A stretch of 48,015 nt of DNA from Streptomyces triticagri (GTDB lineage: Bacteria; Actinomycetota; Actinomycetes; Streptomycetales; Streptomycetaceae): positions 1 through 48,015 of the forward strand of contig NZ_QUAK01000023.1 of the NCBI RefSeq assembly GCF_003429565.1, written 5' to 3'. The notes beneath the pieces are model-generated. The model did no database searches. It saw nothing but the letters and a program-made list of their open reading frames with translations, and was not told the DNA's origin. The position numbers and the translations under genes are program-made. Shown here one piece after another: positions 31,500 to 42,624 of this stretch (its first letter is position 1; each line of letters starts with the position of its first letter).

Positions 31500-34034
31500 A
31501 TGTTCCGTACCGCCTTGCGCAACGTCCTCGCGCACAAGGCCAGACTGCTGATGACCGTGCTCGCCGTGATGCTCGGCGTGGCGTTCGTCGCCGGCACCCT
31601 GGTCTTCACCAGCACCATCTCCGACGCCTTCCAGAAGAGCTCCGCCAAGGGGCTCGAGCACGTCGACGTCGCCATCGACCCGACGACGCCGGACGACGGG
31701 TCCGAGACCCCCGGCAGCGCACCCGATCTCACCCAGAAGCTCCTCGACCGGGTCACGGACGTGCCCGGCGCCGCGGCCGCGACCGGTGACGCCTCCGGCT
31801 TCGCGGCGATCGCGGACAAGAAGGGCAAGCTCGTCGGCGACGGCTGGTCCACCAGGGGCGCCAACTACTACCCGGGCAAGGACGGCAAGGACCCGCGCTA
31901 CCCGATGCGGGACGGCCGGGCGCCGGCCAAGAAGTCCGAGATCGCGCTCGACGCCAAGACCGCCGAGCGCGCCGGGTTCAAGGTCGGCGACACCGTACGG
32001 ATGTCGGTGAACGGCCCGGTGCTCGAGCAGAAGCTCACCGGCATCTTCACCACCGACGACGGCAACGTCGCGGCGGGCGGCAGCATCGCGCTGTTCGACA
32101 CCAGGACCGCGCAGGGCCTGTACACGAAGCCCGGCCGGTTCAGCCAGATCGCCGTCACCGCGGCGGACGGCACCTCGCAGACCGCGCTCAAGGCCGAGAT
32201 CGAGAAGGTCCTGCCGAAGGACGCCGAGGCGACGACGGGCAAGACGCTCGCCGACGACGAGGCGAAGTCGATCGCCAACCAGATGAGCGGCATGCAGACC
32301 GGTCTGCTCGCGTTCGCCGGCATCTCGCTGTTCGTCGGCATCTTCATCATCGCCAACACCTTCACCATGCTGGTCGCCCAGCGCACCAAGGAGCTGGCCC
32401 TGATGCGCGCGGTCGGCGCGAGCCGCCGGCAGGTGACGCGGTCGGTGCTCATCGAGGCGTTCGTGGTCGGTGCGGTCGCGGCCGTGACCGGGCTCGCGGC
32501 CGGTATCGGCATCGGCGCCGGGCTGCGCTCCCTGATGGGCTCGTTCGGCGGGACCGTGCCGGACGGTCCGCTGGTCGTCTCGCCGGGTACGGTCGTCGCC
32601 GCCCTGGTCGTCGGCATCGTCGTGACCATGTTCGCGGCCTGGCTGCCGGGCCGCCGCGCGGCGAAGATCCCGCCGGTCGCGGCGATGAGCAGCGTGCACG
32701 CGGTCGCCACCACCAAGTCCCTCGTCCTGCGCAACACCATCGGTGCGCTCTTCGCCGGGTCCGGTGCCGCCGCGGTGATCGCGGGCACCACGATGGGCTC
32801 GGACGGCAAGCTCCCGATGGGCGCCGGTGCCGCACTGCTCCTGATCGGCGTCTTCGTCCTCACCCCGCTGCTCTCGCGGCCGATCATCGCCGCCGCGGCC
32901 CCGCTGCTTCGGGTGTTCGGGATCTCCGGCAAGCTCGCCCGGCAGAACTCGGTGCGCAACCCGCGCCGTACGGCCGCTACCGCGTCCGCCCTGATGATCG
33001 GCCTGACCCTGATCACCGGCATGACCGTGATCGCGGGCAGTGTGCAGCAGGGCATCGACAAGATGGCGACGGACTCCCTGAAGGCGGACTACGTCGTCAG
33101 CATGGCGAACTTCACGCCGCTGTCACCCGACGTGGAGAAGACGCTCACCGAGGCCGACGGCGTGGTCGCCACCAGCCCGATGCGCAACTCCCCCTCGGAG
33201 ATCGGCGACTCCACCGAGTACCTGACCGGTGTCGACCCGAAGACCATCGGTGAGCTCGCCGAACTGCCCTTCAAGAAGGGCTCCTTCGAGGCGCTCTCCG
33301 GATCCGGTGTCGTCGTCGACAAGGCGACCGCCGACCGGGAGGGCTGGCACGTCGGCTCCCCGTTCACCGTCACCTACGAGGACGGCCGCAAGGGGCAGCT
33401 GAAGGTCGGCGGTGTGTACGAGGGCAACGAGATGATCCGCGGCATCCTCGTGGACAAGGACACGCTCGCCCCGCACCAGTCCGAGATCACCGACATGCAG
33501 GTGATGGTGAAGACGAAGGACGGCGCGAGCCAGTCGGTCAAGGACGCCCTGGAGAAGGAGCTGGGCAACAACCCGGCGGTCCTCGTCGAGGACAAGAAGG
33601 ACGTCTCGGAGGCCATCGCGCAGATGTTCACGCTGATGCTGAACATGCTGTACGGCCTGCTCGCCATGGCGGTGATCGTGGCGGTCCTCGGCGTGATCAA
33701 CACCCTGGCGATGTCGGTCTTCGAGCGGTCCCAGGAGATCGGGATGCTGCGTGCCATCGGCCTCGACCGGCGCGGCATCAAGCGCATGGTCCGCATCGAG
33801 TCCCTGGTGATCTCGCTGTTCGGCGGCCTGCTCGGGATCGGTCTCGGGGTGTTCCTCGGCTGGGCGGCGGGCGAGCTGATCGGCACGTCCCTGTCCACGT
33901 ACGAACTGGTCCTGCCCTGGGGCCGGATGGGTGTGTTCCTGGCGCTCGCCGCCGTGGTCGGCATCCTGGCCGCCCTGTGGCCGGCCCGCCGGGCGGCCCG
34001 CCTGAACATGCTGGCGGCGATCAAGGCGGAGTGA
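31500..34034 (+). CDS. FtsX-family ABC permease
   Basis: The 844-residue membrane protein has an N-terminal transmembrane segment, a large extracytoplasmic domain (about residues 45-250), a first FtsX domain (about 255-390; LLAFAGISLFVGIFIIANTF, LALMRAVGASRRQV), two central segments (about 415-470), a second extracytoplasmic domain, and a C-terminal FtsX domain (about 715-840; IGMLRAIGLDRRGIKRMV). This duplicated layout is typical of actinobacterial FtsX/MacB-like exporters paired with LolD-type ATPases. Its start has only a weak ribosome site, so coupling to the ATPase gene 51 bp upstream is possible. A strong terminator follows. Confidence 0.9.
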   Translation: MFRTALRNVLAHKARLLMTVLAVMLGVAFVAGTLVFTSTISDAFQKSSAKGLEHVDVAIDPTTPDDGSETPGSAPDLTQKLLDRVTDVPGAAAATGDASGFAAIADKKGKLVGDGWSTRGANYYPGKDGKDPRYPMRDGRAPAKKSEIALDAKTAERAGFKVGDTVRMSVNGPVLEQKLTGIFTTDDGNVAAGGSIALFDTRTAQGLYTKPGRFSQIAVTAADGTSQTALKAEIEKVLPKDAEATTGKTLADDEAKSIANQMSGMQTGLLAFAGISLFVGIFIIANTFTMLVAQRTKELALMRAVGASRRQVTRSVLIEAFVVGAVAAVTGLAAGIGIGAGLRSLMGSFGGTVPDGPLVVSPGTVVAALVVGIVVTMFAAWLPGRRAAKIPPVAAMSSVHAVATTKSLVLRNTIGALFAGSGAAAVIAGTTMGSDGKLPMGAGAALLLIGVFVLTPLLSRPIIAAAAPLLRVFGISGKLARQNSVRNPRRTAATASALMIGLTLITGMTVIAGSVQQGIDKMATDSLKADYVVSMANFTPLSPDVEKTLTEADGVVATSPMRNSPSEIGDSTEYLTGVDPKTIGELAELPFKKGSFEALSGSGVVVDKATADREGWHVGSPFTVTYEDGRKGQLKVGGVYEGNEMIRGILVDKDTLAPHQSEITDMQVMVKTKDGASQSVKDALEKELGNNPAVLVEDKKDVSEAIAQMFTLMLNMLYGLLAMAVIVAVLGVINTLAMSVFERSQEIGMLRAIGLDRRGIKRMVRIESLVISLFGGLLGIGLGVFLGWAAGELIGTSLSTYELVLPWGRMGVFLALAAVVGILAALWPARRAARLNMLAAIKAE

Positions 34035-34050
34035 TCCTCCGGCAGCAACC

Positions 34051-34087
34051 GCGGGGCCCCGGACGGCAGTTGCGTCCGGGGCCCCGC
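34051..34087. terminator. Strong bidirectional terminator
   Basis: The 15-bp perfect stem GCGGGGCCCCGGACG (34051-34065) with 34073-34087 and a 7-nt loop lies between the convergent FtsX permease and methyltransferase genes. Confidence 0.85.
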
Positions 34088-34122
34088 GCGTATGCACACG
34101 CCTGCCGCGGTACGGGACCGGC

Positions 34123-35439
34123 TCAGCGCCAGTCGCGCGTATGCAGCGGCAGCCCCGAGTCTCCGGAGTCGGGGGTGCGTACGGCGAGCACCTGGTTGAC
34201 GCCGATCCGGTTGCGCTCGAAGGACAGCGCGGACGCGGCCATGTAGAGCCGCCAGACCCTGGCCCGGCCGGGGCTGCTCAGGCGTACGGCCTCGGGCCAG
34301 TCGGCCTCCAGATTGGCCACCCAGCGCCGCAGGGTCAGCGCGTAGTGTTCCCGGATCGACTCGACGTCCCGGACCTCGAAGCCGGCGTCCTCCAGGAGCG
34401 AGACGGTGCGGCCGAGCGGGGCCAGCTCGCCGTCGGGGAAGACGTAGGCGTCGATGAAGTCGTCGATCTCGTAGGCCGATTCGTCCTCCTGGGGGCGGCG
34501 GGCGATCTGGTGGTTCAGGAGCCGGCCGCCGGGCCTGAGGAGGGCGTACAGGTCGCGGGCGTACTCGAGATAGCGCACCGATCCGACGTGCTCGGCCATG
34601 CCGATCGAGGAGATCGCGTCGTAGGGACCGTCGCGGACGTCCCGGTAGTCCTGGACGCGGATCTCGATGCGGTCGGTGAGCCCCTCCTCGGCGATCCGCT
34701 TGCGGGCGTGCGCGGCCTGCTCGGTGGAGAGGGTGACGCCGACGACGGAGACGCCGTGCTCGCGGGCGGCGTGGATGGCCATCGAGCCCCAGCCGCAGCC
34801 CACGTCGAGCAGCCGCCGGCCGGGCTCGAGGGCCAGCTTGCGGCAGACCAGTTCGAGCTTGTCGCGCTGTGCGTCCTCGAGGGTGGCGTCGCTCCCGGAG
34901 GGCCAGTAGGCGCAGGAGTAGACCATGGACGGGCCGAGGACCAACGAGTAGAAGTCGTTGCCCACGTCGTAGTGGTGGCTGATCGCGGCGCGGTCGCGGA
35001 CCTTGGTGTGCAGCGCCCCGGAGCGGCGTCTGACCTCCTCGGCGGGCGGTGGCGGGGGCGGCAGCGGTCCGGCGAGTGCGAGCATCTCGCGGGCGGCGGC
35101 CCGTACTGCGGGGTCGCGAGCGAGGTCCAGGCGGGTGCGCGGCGGTACGTCGCTCTCCCAGAGCAGCCCGGCCATCGAGCTGAGCGCCTGGTACAGGTCG
35201 CCTTCCACGTCGATCTCGCCGGCGACCCAAGCCCGGGCGAGGCCGAGTTCGCCGGGCTTGAAGAGGATCCGGCGCAGGGCACGGCGGTGGCGTACGACGA
35301 GGGTGGGGGCCTCGGGATCGGCCGGGTGCGTCGTGGGCGGGCCGGACTCGCTGCCGTCCCAGGCCTTGATACGTACCGGAAGGGGGGTGGCGAGGAGCTG
35401 CTCGGCAAGGGTCCTGAGCCGCGTCGCGACGTCTGGCAT
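34123..35439 (-). CDS. Cyclopropane-fatty-acyl-phospholipid synthase-family methyltransferase
   Basis: The 438-residue SAM-dependent enzyme is of CFA-synthase type: an N-terminal region (about 1-140) followed by AISHHYDVGNDFYSLVLGPS and SCAYWPSG, SAM motif LLDVGCGWGSMAIHAA, GVTLSTEQAAHARKR, and EHVGSVRYLEYARDLYALLR. It probably adds a methylene or methyl group across double bonds of membrane phospholipid acyl chains. The ATG at 35439 follows GGAAGGA; an upstream in-frame start (35502) lacks one. A proline run (about residues 127-132) marks the domain junction. Confidence 0.88.
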   Translation of the reverse strand: MPDVATRLRTLAEQLLATPLPVRIKAWDGSESGPPTTHPADPEAPTLVVRHRRALRRILFKPGELGLARAWVAGEIDVEGDLYQALSSMAGLLWESDVPPRTRLDLARDPAVRAAAREMLALAGPLPPPPPPAEEVRRRSGALHTKVRDRAAISHHYDVGNDFYSLVLGPSMVYSCAYWPSGSDATLEDAQRDKLELVCRKLALEPGRRLLDVGCGWGSMAIHAAREHGVSVVGVTLSTEQAAHARKRIAEEGLTDRIEIRVQDYRDVRDGPYDAISSIGMAEHVGSVRYLEYARDLYALLRPGGRLLNHQIARRPQEDESAYEIDDFIDAYVFPDGELAPLGRTVSLLEDAGFEVRDVESIREHYALTLRRWVANLEADWPEAVRLSSPGRARVWRLYMAASALSFERNRIGVNQVLAVRTPDSGDSGLPLHTRDWR

Positions 35440-35647
35440 GGTGCGTCCTTCCCTGGTGTCGTCCCGGGGCGCCGTGGGTGCCGCACGGAGATCTGCGGGC
35501 ACCCCCTACACCACGTAAACACCAACGCACCGCCTGCGCAGTCCCGTTGCTCCGTAATGGGAGGGCAAAACATATGTACGGGGCATCTATGTCGGCGCGG
35601 ACGACCCGCCAGGACTCCCCCGCCCCGCGGACACCACGGGGAGCACG

Positions 35648-35691
35648 CCGAAGGGGCCGTCCGCACCACGGATGGCGGACGGCCCCTTCGG
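35648..35691 (-). terminator. Strong terminator downstream of ndh
   Basis: The 17-bp perfect stem CCGAAGGGGCCGTCCGC (35648-35664) with 35675-35691 lies 30 bp past the ndh stop on the minus strand. Confidence 0.85.
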
Positions 35692-35720
35692 GGTTCGGCG
35701 AGCGGCTCGGGCGGCTCGGT

Positions 35721-37160
35721 TCAGGAGGCCTTGGCCTTCTGCGCCTCGCCCTTCGACTCGTTCTTCACCTCGGCGGGCTTCTTGTCGCCGGCCTCGGTGG
35801 CGGGCGGCGCGGCCACCGGAGCGGGCGCGGGCTTGGCCGCCTCGTAGAACTCCTCGCGCGGCGTCTCCATCGCACCGAGGGAGACGACCTCGCGCTTGAG
35901 GAACATGCCGAGGGTCCAGTCGGCGAAGATGCGGATCTTGCGGTTCCAGGTCGGCATCGCCATGCCGTGGTAGCCACGGTGCATGTACCAGGCGAGGCGG
36001 CCCTTGAGCTTGATCTTCATCTTGCCCATGACGATCATGGCCACGCCCTTGTGCAGGCCGAGGCCGGCGACCGCGCCCTTGTTCGCGTGGCTGTACTCCT
36101 GCTGCGGGAAGCCCCGCATACCGGAGATCACGTTGTCGCCGAGGATCCTGGCCTGCCGCAGCGCGTGCTGGGCGTTCGGCGGGCACCAGGCGTTCTCGTT
36201 GCCGGCCTTGCGGCCGACGAGGTCCGGGACCTGGGCGTTGTCGCCCGCGGCCCAGATGTAGTCGGTGCCCTGCACCTGGAGGGTGGCCTGGGTGTCCACG
36301 TGGCCGCGCGGGCCGAGCGGGAGGCCGAAGCGCTGCAGCGCCGGGTTCGGCTTGACGCCGGCGGTCCACACGATCGTGTTGGAATCGACCTCGAGGCCGT
36401 TCTTCAGGACCACATGGCCGTCGATGCAGGAGTCCATCGAGGTGGAGAGGTAGACCTCCACGCCGCGGCCCTCGAGGTGCTCCTTGCCGTACTGGCCGAG
36501 CTTGGGGCCGACCTCGGGGAGGATCTTGTCGGCGGCGTCGACGAGCACGAACCGCATGTCCTCGCGGGACACGTTGGTGTAGTACTTGGCCGCGTCGCGG
36601 GCCATGTCCTCGACCTCGCCTATGGTCTCCGCTCCCGCGAAGCCACCGCCGACGAAGACGAAGGTCAGCGCCTTGCGGCGGACCTCCTCGTCGGTCGTGG
36701 AGTCGGCCTTGTCCAGCTGCTCGAGGACGTGGTTGCGCAGCCCGATCGACTCCTCGATGCCCTTCATGCCGATGCCCTGCTCGGCGAGGCCGGGGATCGG
36801 GAAGGTGCGGGAGATCGCGCCGAGCGCGATGACCAGGTAGTCGAACGGCAGGTCGTACGCCTCGCCGACGAGCGGCGAGATGCGCGCGACCTTGCGGTCC
36901 TGGTCGATGGTCGTGACCCGGCCGGTGAGCACCTCGGCCTTCGGCAGAACGCGTCGCAGCGGGACGACGACGTGCCGAGGGGAGATGCTGCCGGCGGCGG
37001 CTTCGGGGAGGAAGGGCTGGTACGTCATGTACGAGCGCGGGTCGACGACCGTGACGGTCGCCTCGCCGTAGCGCATCTTCTTCAGAATGCGACGAGCTGC
37101 GTACAGGCCTACGTACCCACCGCCTACTACGAGGATCCTGGGACGCTCCGTGGTGCTCAT
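35721..37160 (-). CDS. ndh: Type II NADH dehydrogenase (NDH-2)
   Basis: The 479-residue flavoprotein oxidises NADH and reduces menaquinone without pumping protons, at the inner face of the membrane. FAD motif ILVVGGGYVGLYAARRIL (residues about 9-26), NADH motif FVFVGGGFAGAETIGEVEDM, and WAAGDNAQVPDLVGRKAG near the FAD-binding end; a membrane-associating C-terminal region is followed by an Ala/Pro/Lys-rich tail of about 40 residues. ATG 37160 gives the standard N-terminus (MSTTERPRILVVGGG); no ribosome site is evident and GATACT ends 7 nt upstream, so a leaderless form is possible. Two Rex-operator-like palindromes lie upstream, fitting redox control. Confidence 0.93.
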   Translation of the reverse strand: MSTTERPRILVVGGGYVGLYAARRILKKMRYGEATVTVVDPRSYMTYQPFLPEAAAGSISPRHVVVPLRRVLPKAEVLTGRVTTIDQDRKVARISPLVGEAYDLPFDYLVIALGAISRTFPIPGLAEQGIGMKGIEESIGLRNHVLEQLDKADSTTDEEVRRKALTFVFVGGGFAGAETIGEVEDMARDAAKYYTNVSREDMRFVLVDAADKILPEVGPKLGQYGKEHLEGRGVEVYLSTSMDSCIDGHVVLKNGLEVDSNTIVWTAGVKPNPALQRFGLPLGPRGHVDTQATLQVQGTDYIWAAGDNAQVPDLVGRKAGNENAWCPPNAQHALRQARILGDNVISGMRGFPQQEYSHANKGAVAGLGLHKGVAMIVMGKMKIKLKGRLAWYMHRGYHGMAMPTWNRKIRIFADWTLGMFLKREVVSLGAMETPREEFYEAAKPAPAPVAAPPATEAGDKKPAEVKNESKGEAQKAKAS

Positions 37161-37194
37161 GCCATCGAGTATCCACCCCACCCGAGGGGGTCGC

Positions 37195-37212
37195 TCGTGA
37201 GCCCCTTCACAA
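37195..37212. promoter_or_regulatory. Rex-operator-like palindrome, proximal to ndh
   Basis: TCGTGA-GCCCCT-TCACAA, an 18-bp inverted repeat with 6-bp spacer, about 35 bp upstream of the ndh start. It matches the TTGTGA-N6-TCACAA Rex binding pattern with one half-site change. Confidence 0.65.
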
Positions 37213-37467
37213 GGGTGGGGGTACCCTCTGCTACACTGCGCGGCCCGGGTGACCGACTTCATGGTCCCGCAAGGGAACGATGGGGTGGGTGTGAGCCGTT
37301 GAGACCCCCGCTGAGCTGCCACTCCTGAGAGCAGAGCGGGCGGACCGGCCCATCGCTTCACCTTCTGTCGACAGTACGGAAACGTCCCCGAATCACACAG
37401 GACACCGCTCCCGGGTCCCCGATTCGGGTCGATCGGACGCGAAGTCCCTCCGTTGGGTCGCTTTTCC
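37213..37467. other. ndh upstream region with structured stretch and possible antisense promoter
   Basis: No gene is visible. On the plus strand TGCTACACT (37228-37236) is an extended -10 element. Downstream, CCCGCT-GAG-CTGC and GCAG-AGCGGG (37304-37341) form a bulged hairpin. This could be an ndh leader on the minus strand or a small plus-strand RNA. I cannot decide from sequence. Confidence 0.3.
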
Positions 37468-37485
37468 TTGTGAAGAACTTCACGA
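37468..37485. promoter_or_regulatory. Rex-operator-like palindrome, distal to ndh
   Basis: TTGTGA-AGAACT-TCACGA, the same half-sites as 37195-37212 in the opposite orientation, about 308 bp upstream of ndh and 74 bp past the ppx stop. It may sit in the main ndh promoter. Confidence 0.65.
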
Positions 37486-37558
37486 ACTTATTTGCGGCAC
37501 CCCGCCGGAACGCATCATTCCGGGCCGAACGGCGCGCTCAAGCGGGCCGTATCCGCGC

Positions 37559-38512
37559 TCAGCCGAGCCCTTCGGCGGTCTTCCAGGCGATGCCGTCGAG
37601 GATGTCGTGTTCGCTCACCACGACGTCCTCGGCGCCGGTGCGTTCCATGGTCGCCAGGAGTACGAGGGTGCCCGCGGCGATCACGTCGACCCGGCCGGGG
37701 TGCATCGCGCCGATCGCCGCGCGCTCGGCGTGCGTGGATTGCACGAGACGGCCGGCGATCTCCTTGACCCGGGCGAACGGCACGCGCGCGTGGTGGATCG
37801 CCGCGGGGTCGTACTCCTCGAGTCCGAGCGCGATCGCGGCGACCGTCGTCACCGAACCGGCCAGGCCCACCAGGGTGCGAGCCTCGCGGAGCGGCACGGT
37901 CTGCTCGGCCAGGTCGAGTGCGGCCTCGATGTCGGCGCGGATCGCGGCGATCTGCGCGGGCTCCGGCGGGTCGGTGACGGCGCCGTCGCGCACCAGGTGA
38001 CGTTCCGTCATGCGTACGCAGCCGACGTCCACGGAGCGGGCGGCGCGCACGTGGTCGTCGCCGACGACGAACTCCGTGGAGCCGCCGCCGATGTCCACCA
38101 CCAGGTAGGGGCGGTGCAGGTCGGTGCGGCCGGTGAGTTCCTTGGTGGCGCCGGTGAAGGAGAGCTCCGCCTCCTCGTCGCCGGTGATGACCTCGGGGTC
38201 GACGCCGAGGATCTCGCGTACGCCGTGGACGAAGTCGTCCCTGTTCTCGGCGTCGCGGGAGGCGGAGGTGGCGACGAAGCGGGTGCGCTGGGCGCCGTGC
38301 TTCTCGATGATGTCCGCGTACTCGCGGCAGGCCGCGAAGGTGCGGTCCAGGGCGTCTTGGGCCAGACGGCCCGTGCTGTCGACTCCCTGGCCGAGGCGGA
38401 CGATCTGCATCCTGCGGTCCAGTTCGACGAGTTCACCCGTCGTGGGGTTCACGTCTGCGACGAGGAGGCGGATCGAGTTCGTACCGCAGTCGATGGCTGC
38501 GACGCGGGGCAT
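37559..38512 (-). CDS. Ppx/GppA-family exopolyphosphatase
   Basis: The 317-residue ASKHA-fold phosphatase has RVAAIDCGTNSIRLLVADV (phosphate-1 motif), GEEAEL-type ITGDEEAELSFTGATKEL, and VVDIGGGSTEFVVG (phosphate-2 motif), as in actinobacterial Ppx1/Ppx2. It hydrolyses polyphosphate or pppGpp in the cytoplasm; which of the two cannot be told. ATG 38512 has AAGGAG 5 nt upstream. It lies between the nested palindrome (upstream) and the Rex-site region of ndh, as in other Streptomyces. Confidence 0.92.
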   Translation of the reverse strand: MPRVAAIDCGTNSIRLLVADVNPTTGELVELDRRMQIVRLGQGVDSTGRLAQDALDRTFAACREYADIIEKHGAQRTRFVATSASRDAENRDDFVHGVREILGVDPEVITGDEEAELSFTGATKELTGRTDLHRPYLVVDIGGGSTEFVVGDDHVRAARSVDVGCVRMTERHLVRDGAVTDPPEPAQIAAIRADIEAALDLAEQTVPLREARTLVGLAGSVTTVAAIALGLEEYDPAAIHHARVPFARVKEIAGRLVQSTHAERAAIGAMHPGRVDVIAAGTLVLLATMERTGAEDVVVSEHDILDGIAWKTAEGLG

Positions 38513-38541
38513 GGTGCTCCTTCAGGTTGTTCGTCCCCGGT

Positions 38542-38626
38542 CCCACCCCTTCCCGAATCTCCTCAATCGCCGGAGGGGCTCAATTTGAGCCCCTCCGGCG
38601 ATTGAGGAGATTCGGGAAAGGGTGGG
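38542..38626. repeat. Nested inverted repeat, copy 3 (between DUF501 gene and ppx)
   Basis: A 34-bp perfect stem (38550-38583 with 38585-38618) with a single-base loop, extended after one mismatch by about 7 more pairs. The core CCTCAATCGCCGGAGGGGCT and its complement is the same as in copies 1 and 2. This is the most perfect of the three and occupies most of the gap between the two genes. Confidence 0.95.
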
Positions 38627-38643
38627 GTGGGGTGACGTCTCGG

Positions 38644-39156
38644 TCAAGGGGAGACGCAGGGTCCCTTTGCCCACCACTCGGGCAGCATCGCGAGGGCCTC
38701 GTCCCCGAGGGGGTTCACCCCCGGTCCCGCGGCGAGGGAGTGGCCGACGAGGACGTGCAGGCACTTCACGCGGTCCGGCATGCCGCCCGCGCTCGGGAAG
38801 CCGGTCAGCTCCTCGATCTCGTCGCGCCGCCGGATGTAGTCCTCGTGCGCAGCCCGGTACGCGGCGGCGAGTTCGGGATCCGTGGCCAGCCGCTCGGTCA
38901 TCTCCTTCATCACGCCGTTCGCCTCCAGCGTGCCGATCGCCGATGCGGCCCGCGGGCAGGTCAGGTAGTACAGCGTGGGGAACGGCGTGCCGTCGGGCAG
39001 CCGCGGCGCCGTCTCGACGACATCGGGCTGCCCGCACGGGCAGCGGTGCGCGATGGCGCGCAGCCCGCGCGGCGGCCGGCCGAGCTGCTGCTTGAACGCC
39101 TCCACGTCGGCGTCGGTGGGTTCGGTGCGCGGGGTGGACGGCGGAGGGGTTTCCAT
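38644..39156 (-). CDS. DUF501 domain protein
   Basis: The 170-residue protein is a DUF501 member: LGRPPRGLRAIAHRCPCGQP, RLPDGTPFPTLYYLTCPRAA and CLHVLVGHSLAAGPGVNPLG. The Cys-x-Cys and later Cys suggest a metal or redox site, but the function is unknown. The gene is conserved between divIC and ppx in actinobacteria. Start choice is uncertain: ATG 39156 gives the usual N-terminus but has no clear ribosome site; GTG 39183 is the alternative. Confidence 0.88.
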   Translation of the reverse strand: METPPPSTPRTEPTDADVEAFKQQLGRPPRGLRAIAHRCPCGQPDVVETAPRLPDGTPFPTLYYLTCPRAASAIGTLEANGVMKEMTERLATDPELAAAYRAAHEDYIRRRDEIEELTGFPSAGGMPDRVKCLHVLVGHSLAAGPGVNPLGDEALAMLPEWWAKGPCVSP

Positions 39157-39241
39157 GAGACTGGCGTGTCTTTCGGTCACTGAGGGAGAAGGGGGAAGCT
39201 GGTGTCGGTCCGGGTGGAGGTCGCGGGTTTCGGGTGCGGCG

Positions 39242-39730
39242 TCAGTCCTGCGTACGGTCCGCGTCGTCGGCCTTGTCGAGGCCGTCGAAGAGGTTGGTCT
39301 GCCAGGCGCGGTCCGCGGCACCCGGGTCGCTGCGGAGCGCGGCGGGGGCGCCGGTGCCGGGCACCGTGTAGCCGGTCTCGCCCGGCAGCACCATGTGCAG
39401 CCGCTCGCGGGCCTGCCGCTGCACGTACGCCGGGTCCTTCCAGCGGGCCTTGGCGTCACGCAGCCGCTCGGTCTGTGCCCGGGCCTCGGCCAACTCCCGT
39501 TCCTGCTGCTGTATGTCGGCGCGCTGCCCCACGTACTCCCTTATCGGGTAGGCGAGCGCGACGATCAGGGAGCAGACGACCAGGGCGAGCAGGGCGGCGC
39601 GGCCGGTGAGCCGCGAGCGGCGGGCCTGCCTGCGGGTCTGCGAACGGTAGACGCGGGCCGCGGTCTGCTCGCCGAGCAGGCGGATCCTGGTGGCCGTGGA
39701 GAACCTGTCCCGGTTCTTGCCCGCTCCCAT
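39242..39730 (-). CDS. divIC: Septum formation initiator protein DivIC (FtsB-like)
   Basis: The 162-residue bitopic protein has a basic cytoplasmic N-terminus, one transmembrane segment (about residues 46-63, LLALVVCSLIVALAYPI), a short coiled coil (about 70-98, QQQERELAEARAQTERLRDA) and an extracytoplasmic tail with KDPAYVQRQARERLHMVLPG, the DivIC/FtsB signature. It works with FtsL and FtsQ in the divisome, needed mainly for sporulation septation in Streptomyces. ATG 39730 follows GGGAGG. Located between eno and the DUF501 gene, the conserved order. Confidence 0.92.
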   Translation of the reverse strand: MGAGKNRDRFSTATRIRLLGEQTAARVYRSQTRRQARRSRLTGRAALLALVVCSLIVALAYPIREYVGQRADIQQQERELAEARAQTERLRDAKARWKDPAYVQRQARERLHMVLPGETGYTVPGTGAPAALRSDPGAADRAWQTNLFDGLDKADDADRTQD

Positions 39731-39857
39731 GGCTCGCCTCCCCTGTCACCGCGTACGCCGCCCACGCGCGTACGTCCCCGGACACGGTACGGGACCGCGG
39801 CCGGGGACGTACGTACGACTTGGCTGTCCGATCAGCCCTCGGACTCAGCCCTGGGAC

Positions 39858-42256
<2,399 letters not shown>

Positions 42257-42327
42257 TCACCGACGCCTGCGAGGTGAGCTGTCGGGTTCGGACCAAGTGA
42301 GTTGTCCGGTCTCGGGAGGGCTCCGCC

Positions 42328-42442
42328 CCCTCGCGACTACACCCCAAGCCGGTCCGCCGTCGAGCGAGTGCTCAACGGCCGGGCCCGGCGCAAACCTTGG
42401 GTCCCCCGCTCCTGCCTACGGCGCTTTACGCGACGACTGTTC
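42328..42442 (-). promoter_or_regulatory. c-di-AMP (ydaO-type) riboswitch upstream of rpfA
   Basis: On the minus strand the leader contains the ydaO core: GTAGGCAGGAGCGGGGGACC (within 42399-42418), CCAAGG next to it, and the closing CTTGGGGTG (42340-42348), with a variable hairpin between. A GC hairpin (about 42311-42335) directly follows and may be the expression platform. c-di-AMP is known to switch off rpfA through such a leader in Streptomyces. Confidence 0.85.
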
Positions 42443-42506
42443 CCTGGGGCCGCCGGCAGGATTCGGCGTGACGGCCATCGGGGCCCGCCAGTGGCGAGCG
42501 GTGATG

Positions 42507-42536
42507 ACGTTAGGCACCGAATCGGGGGAAATACAA
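42507..42536 (-). promoter_or_regulatory. Candidate rpfA promoter
   Basis: Minus strand: -35 TTGTAT (42531-42536), 18-bp spacer, -10 TAACGT (42507-42512). It would give a leader of about 255 nt that includes the whole riboswitch. The remainder of 42443-42624 shows nothing else I can name. Confidence 0.5.
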
Positions 42537-42624
42537 AGACGATCAGGGCTCATGAGACCCATCTCTCACTTCACTCCAAGCGCCTTTAACTCGGACATTC
42601 AGCGCGAACTGCCGCCCGTGCAGG

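Noticed and set aside
30384..32699. 771-codon minus-strand frame opposite the ABC/FtsX genes
   Set aside because: Antisense shadow of two well-recognised genes, with no domain and a Gly/Arg/Asp/His-rich composition.
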